Shown here in pieces: positions 60,574-64,000 of a stretch of 64,000 bases of DNA; position 1 is the stretch's first letter, and each line of letters begins with the position of its first letter. The position numbers were made by a program, and so were the translations under genes. Under the pieces are notes generated by a model. The model was not told where the DNA came from. It worked only from the letters and a program-made list of their open reading frames with translations, and made no database searches. Source of the stretch: JAEWSN01 sp942493335 (GTDB lineage: Bacteria > Bacillota > Clostridia > DSM-8532); NCBI GenBank assembly GCA_942493335.1, contig OW818693.1:3968001-4032000 (forward strand), written 5' to 3'.

Positions 60574-61329
60574 AAGAACTCAAACGGTGTGCTGACAGAA
60601 CAGTCAATATCTGAAATGAAAAAGACAACGGTCCGCGTGCTGCCGCAGGGCATGGTAAACGTGTTCCTTCTTGAAGGTGACGGACTGGTGCTTGTGGATG
60701 CGGGGCTTCGTGGCGGGGAAAAGCGGCTGCTCCGCACGATCAGCGCGAATGGTGTCGATCCGAAGCAAATCCGCCTCATTGTTGCCACCCACAACCACGA
60801 GGACCACATCGGAGCGTTGCAGGCCATGCGTGAAACGACCGGTGCGCGGACCGCCATGAGTGTCATCGATTGCGACGTGATGGAAGGGCGGATGAAGGAT
60901 GAAATTACCCCCCTATCCCTGCTGGCCAAAATCATGTTCCGCCTTGGCGGGGTGGATGCCAAACCCAAGGGAGACAAAAAACCTCACGCAAAGCCCCCAC
61001 GGAAGAATCAAACCCCATCCATCGACATTGCCTTCAGCAGTGCGTTCGATTTACGTCCCTACGGCATCGCCGGTGATGTGCTGCCGACGCCGGGGCATAC
61101 AACGGGAAGTGTTTCCATCCTGCTTGAGGACGGAAGCGCACTCATCGGTGACAACCTGATGGCCATGATGCCCTGGAGCAAGCCCGGAAGGCCCATGTTG
61201 GCCCACGATCTTGACATGATCAGGACGAGCCTTCGCATGCTGCTCGACAAGGGCGCCGTGCGCTTTTATCTCTCCCATGGGAAGTCGTTTGAACGGGAGG
61301 CTGTGGAACAGGCGCTACGGAAACTGTAG
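60571..61329 (+). CDS. MBL-fold metallo-hydrolase
   Basis: 252 residues. The metal motif HxHxDH is THNHEDHIGAL (His74, His76, Asp78, His79); further ligands are in LPTPGHTTGSVSILL and SHGKSF. Such proteins include glyoxalase II-like hydrolases and lactonases; the substrate is unknown. The start codon overlaps the fossil 3' end described at 60500-60573, so its leader was inherited from that gene. Confidence 0.88.
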   Translation: MKNSNGVLTEQSISEMKKTTVRVLPQGMVNVFLLEGDGLVLVDAGLRGGEKRLLRTISANGVDPKQIRLIVATHNHEDHIGALQAMRETTGARTAMSVIDCDVMEGRMKDEITPLSLLAKIMFRLGGVDAKPKGDKKPHAKPPRKNQTPSIDIAFSSAFDLRPYGIAGDVLPTPGHTTGSVSILLEDGSALIGDNLMAMMPWSKPGRPMLAHDLDMIRTSLRMLLDKGAVRFYLSHGKSFEREAVEQALRKL

Positions 61330-61443
61330 GAGACTCATTGGCCGGACCTATGGTCGGCCGAGGACATGGCACGGAGGAGAAGCCTGTATGCTATGGTGGT
61401 ATGCAGGGAAGGGAACATACATGCGGATGAGAGGTGTGTCCTG

Positions 61444-61974
61444 ATGGAACGAAGCGTGATCCTTTACATTGCCACAAGCTTGGATGGGTATATTGCCACG
61501 GACGATGAATCGCTGGAGTGGTTGTTTCGTGTGGAGGGGGAAGGCGACAACGGCTATTCTGAATTCTACAACACGGTCGACACGATCATCATGGGGAGAA
61601 AGACCTACGATTGGATCATGAAAGAGGAGAAGGGGCACTTTCCCTATGAAAACAAGAAGTGTTATGTCTTCTCAAAGTCGGCACATGACTTCAATGAGCA
61701 GGTGGAATTCGTTTCTTGCGATATCATCGACTTTATCAGCAGGCTGAAGTCCGGGAATGGTGGCGGCATTTGGATTGTCGGCGGCGGAAACCTGATCGCC
61801 CCTCTTGTACAAGAGAATGCCGTGGATGAGTACATCATCACCATTGCACCGAAGATCATCGGTTCCGGCATTCCCCTGTTCAGGAGGCAGTTTGTTGAAG
61901 TCGGGCTCGAGTTGAAAAGCGTAAGGCGGTTCGGGCAGTTCGTCGAACTTCATTATGTGAAAAAACCGGCCTGA
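61444..61974 (+). CDS. dihydrofolate reductase-like protein (RibD C-terminal family)
   Basis: 176 residues from the ATG at 61444 behind GAGAGG; upstream codons to 61366 lack a site. Family marks: VILYIATSLDGYIATDDESL at the N-terminus, DTIIMGRKTYDW, CYVFSK, IWIVGGGNLIAPL and PKIIGSGIPLF. NADPH-dependent reductase fold; the true substrate of these YwjB/YyaP-type proteins is not established. Confidence 0.88.
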   Translation: MERSVILYIATSLDGYIATDDESLEWLFRVEGEGDNGYSEFYNTVDTIIMGRKTYDWIMKEEKGHFPYENKKCYVFSKSAHDFNEQVEFVSCDIIDFISRLKSGNGGGIWIVGGGNLIAPLVQENAVDEYIITIAPKIIGSGIPLFRRQFVEVGLELKSVRRFGQFVELHYVKKPA

Positions 61975-62091
61975 GAAACGGAATGGGGGTGCACCGGGGT
62001 ACGGTCCTTCCCAGCACAGCATGGAGAGTGACAGCCCCCGCAAGGAGTGGCTCGCCACGCATGGTCGGGCCCCCGTGGCAGAGAAAGGCGA

Positions 62092-62682
62092 ATGATGAAT
62101 ATCCTGTGCATCAATGGTAGTCCGCGTCACGACGGTAGTTCGGTTCTCCTCCTGCAGCAGATTCTCGCGGGGTTCCACGCGGAGGACCAAAACGTAAAAA
62201 TCTGGCATTTGGGAGATGCCGATATCGGCCACTGCATCGGGTGCAAAGCCTGTCACAGGACCGGCCGCTGCGTGCAAAGGGACGATGTGGACCGTATCCT
62301 GCAGGATTTGTTTTCCGCCGATCTGGTGATTGTGGCATCGCCCTCCTACTGGGGCGATGTGACCGGGCAGATGAAGGTCTTCTTCGACCGTAACACGCCG
62401 TTTTCCGACACAAATCCGAGTGCGGACAAGCTTGCGGTTCCAGCTGGGAAGTCAGGCGTCGCTGTGGCGGTCCGTGCAGGGAAAACCGATCATGAAAACC
62501 TCCATATCCTGGGATCCATCGAACACTATTTCGGGCACCTCGGTATCACGCCACGCGGCCGATTGTCGGTGACCGGCGTCGATACGATTGAGGAATTATA
62601 CGGCCAGCCGGACGCGCTTCAACGGGCATATGCATTGGGAGAACAGCTCCAGGCTGAATTCAGAGAGGGGGCACCATGCTGA
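62092..62682 (+). CDS. flavodoxin-fold NAD(P)H-dependent reductase
   Basis: 196 residues from the ATG at 62092 (two ATGs in a row) behind AAAGG. FMN phosphate loop INGSPRHDGSS. The cysteine-rich GHCIGCKACHRTGRCVQRDD is typical of iron-sulfur-flavoprotein-like and quinone-reductase proteins. Next come ADLVIVASPSYWGDVTGQMK and FFDR. It should reduce quinones, nitro- or azo-compounds or metals with FMN. Overlaps the next gene by seven bases. Confidence 0.9.
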   Translation: MMNILCINGSPRHDGSSVLLLQQILAGFHAEDQNVKIWHLGDADIGHCIGCKACHRTGRCVQRDDVDRILQDLFSADLVIVASPSYWGDVTGQMKVFFDRNTPFSDTNPSADKLAVPAGKSGVAVAVRAGKTDHENLHILGSIEHYFGHLGITPRGRLSVTGVDTIEELYGQPDALQRAYALGEQLQAEFREGAPC

Positions 62683-63077
62683 AAACGTCGCCCAGCGGCA
62701 GCCTGTGCCCGTACTACTACATGGGCGGCGAGCTGCATCCGCTCAAGTACGGAAGCCACTTCGACCGGAAGGAAGAACTCCTGGCCGTCATGAAGGCAGA
62801 AGAAGCCTTCATTCTGCAGTCATCCGGTCAGAACAACCGTAGAATTTGGGTGGATCTGTACGAAACCACACTTGATGACAGCATCATTGTGGCGCTGATC
62901 GACCATATCGCCGCCATCGAACCCAAGATCCACAAGCTTTGTCTGGTCGGCTGTTCCGGTCATGACGAACGCAGGATCCGTAAACGGATGAAAGTCCTTC
63001 ACATGGATATGGCAAAAGCGATCCGCTTTTATGACGATCCGGAGGAAGCGAAGAAATGGTTGGTTGAAGCGTTATGA
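62676..63077 (+). CDS. small STAS/SpoIIAA-like protein
   Basis: 133 residues starting inside the end of the reductase gene. A mixed alpha/beta pattern with IWVDLYETTLDDSIIVALID, KIHKLCLVGCSG and the end AIRFYDDPEEAKKWLVEAL resembles the STAS/SpoIIAA-like fold, whose members end with a similar DPEEAxxWL helix. The assignment is by pattern only. A decayed copy of its last 25 codons exists at 60500-60573. Function unknown. Confidence 0.65.
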   Translation: MLKTSPSGSLCPYYYMGGELHPLKYGSHFDRKEELLAVMKAEEAFILQSSGQNNRRIWVDLYETTLDDSIIVALIDHIAAIEPKIHKLCLVGCSGHDERRIRKRMKVLHMDMAKAIRFYDDPEEAKKWLVEAL

Positions 63078-63400
63078 AGTTGTCAGGCGGCTTACGCCAT
63101 CCTGTATGCACGATCGATTCTTTTCCTGTTTTTCAGCTGCCTCTGTTGCCAATCTTCGACAGTGGTATGGGGAAAGTGCAGAGCATTCTTTCGTACGGCC
63201 TTGGCTATATGTTGCTGATAAATCTGACGGCCGATTGATTTGGTACGTGTCATCGCCAGAAGCGGGAATAATAGAGAACCCGCCATCCTTTTCGGGAAGC
63301 GGGTTCTATTGGTTGCGGAGACAGGGGAAGGCACAACTTTTTACAACCTGGCATGCAGTTCTGCCATTGCCAGCATTCCTAACGGTACTGAGGACCACAC
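63078..63400. other. intergenic region with a terminator
   Basis: 323 bases with no convincing gene. It contains a hairpin for the leftward hydrolase gene at 63275-63307. A minus-strand frame (63092-63334) lacks a ribosome-binding site and crosses the terminator. Confidence 0.6.
63275..63307 (-). terminator. terminator of the alpha/beta hydrolase gene
   Basis: AGAACCCGC pairs with GCGGGTTCT (9 bp, 15-base loop), followed on the minus strand by CTATTATT, about 95 bases after the stop. Confidence 0.55.
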
Positions 63401-64000
63401 TTAATCTGATGTCTTGAGAAAAGCCAACAGATCAGCATTCAACTGGTCTTTATGCGTATAGGCAAGACCGTGCGGTGCTCCGGCATAGACTTTCAGCTTC
63501 GCATTCCTAACCAGTTTCGACGAAAGGCTGGCTGCAGCGATCATCGGCACAATCTGGTCATCATCGCCATGAATGATCAGGGTTGGGATATCGAATTTCT
63601 TCAGGTCTTCCGTAAAATCTGTTTCAGAGAATGCTTTGATGCAGTCATACGTATTTTTGTGTCCTGCCTGCATCCCCTGAAGCCAGAACGAATCGATCAT
63701 GCCTTTTGATACTTTGGCTCCGGGTCTGTTCGCGCCGAAAAACGGACCGCCGGCAAGATCCTTATAGAGCTGCGAGCGGTCAGTCAGAGCGTTGAGACGA
63801 ATTCCGTCGAAAACTTCAATCGGCAGTCCGTCTGGATGCGCTGCTGTTTTCAACATCAATGGCGGTACGGCAGAAATCAATGCAACCTTCTCGACCCGCT
63901 TTGTGCCGTATCGACCGATATAGCGGGTGACCTCGCCTCCACCGGCAGAAAATCCGATCAAGACTGCTTTTTTTATTTCGAGTATTTCGATGAGCTCCGA
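63401..64000 (-). CDS. alpha/beta hydrolase of the non-heme chloroperoxidase type, 3' part
   Basis: The frame runs off the right edge, so the N-terminal part (oxyanion region, about 80 residues) is missing. Visible are the nucleophile Ser in VLIGFSAGGGEVTRYIGRYG, the cap domain, catalytic Asp in IIHGDDDQIVP and His in GAPHGLAYTH. The usual elbow is GFSMGGGE; here Met is Ala. Relatives are arylesterases/perhydrolases with about 275 residues. The gene ends 94 bases before a terminator. Confidence 0.88.
   Translation of the reverse strand, partial: SELIEILEIKKAVLIGFSAGGGEVTRYIGRYGTKRVEKVALISAVPPLMLKTAAHPDGLPIEVFDGIRLNALTDRSQLYKDLAGGPFFGANRPGAKVSKGMIDSFWLQGMQAGHKNTYDCIKAFSETDFTEDLKKFDIPTLIIHGDDDQIVPMIAAASLSSKLVRNAKLKVYAGAPHGLAYTHKDQLNADLLAFLKTSD

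Noticed and set aside
63092..63334. 80-residue basic frame on the minus strand
   Set aside because: No ribosome-binding site, crosses the hydrolase terminator, and no recognisable family.

Overview
The window looks like a chromosomal segment of an anaerobic Bacillota (Firmicutes) bacterium, perhaps Clostridia- or Erysipelotrichia-like. The evidence is a CarD-type regulator, many lipoprotein sugar-binding proteins with low-complexity Ser/Ala/Thr linkers, LplB/LplC-type permeases with YesM/YesN two-component systems, strong AGGAGG ribosome-binding sites, and rho-independent terminators. Taxonomy is inference. I saw no rRNA, tRNA, CRISPR array, insertion sequence or phage gene.

Layout. 0-0.9 kb: end of a CarD-like gene overlapping a small tudor/KOW-like protein. 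0.9-7.7 kb: a LacI repressor divergent from a GH127 glycosidase plus a complete CUT1 sugar importer. 7.8-12.9 kb: housekeeping-type genes on the minus strand (membrane protein, NAD-dependent epimerase, OmpR/HisKA two-component system, YdeI-like protein, acetyltransferase). 13-22 kb, minus strand: a FadR regulator, split transketolase, zinc alcohol dehydrogenase, GarR-like dehydrogenase, and a second importer. 22-30.6 kb: a glycosidase block (tandem pectate-lyase-like beta-helix protein, GH51, serine hydrolase, GH39, GH120-like). 31-47.7 kb, plus strand: two YesN-type response regulators, a YesM-type kinase, a third importer, GH95, GH43, a second YesM-type kinase and a translationally coupled binding protein. 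48-53.6 kb, minus strand: a fourth importer behind another YesN-type regulator. 53.7-59.5 kb: a metal/redox cluster (HMA-TauE/SafE-cupredoxin fusion, repeated-domain lipoprotein, OmpR/HisKA system, separate cupredoxin) with a CsoR-like palindrome and a broken chromate-resistance-like gene. 59.5-64 kb: small enzymes (esterase, MBL hydrolase, DHFR-like reductase, flavodoxin-fold reductase, STAS-like protein, alpha/beta hydrolase).

The glycosidases carry no visible signal peptides, and each importer lacks an ATPase gene. The picture is import of plant-derived arabinose-, xylose-, and perhaps fucose/galactose-containing oligosaccharides through shared-ATPase CUT1 transporters. The oligosaccharides would then be trimmed in the cytoplasm by GH127, GH51, GH39, GH120, GH95 and GH43 enzymes. 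Pentoses would pass to transketolase, and sugar acids perhaps to the GarR/ADH module.

The most unusual pattern is at gene ends. At least five unrelated genes have their last codons and stop codon inside a locus-specific degenerate tandem repeat, with extra copies lying just downstream. Unit lengths differ (about 60, 45, 29, 18 and 36/30 bp) and so do sequences, which points to recurrent tail duplication rather than one repeat family. Other points of interest are the CsoR-like operator of the metal cluster, a kinase/binding-protein pair that may form a three-component sensor, and a fossil copy of the end of the STAS-like gene.
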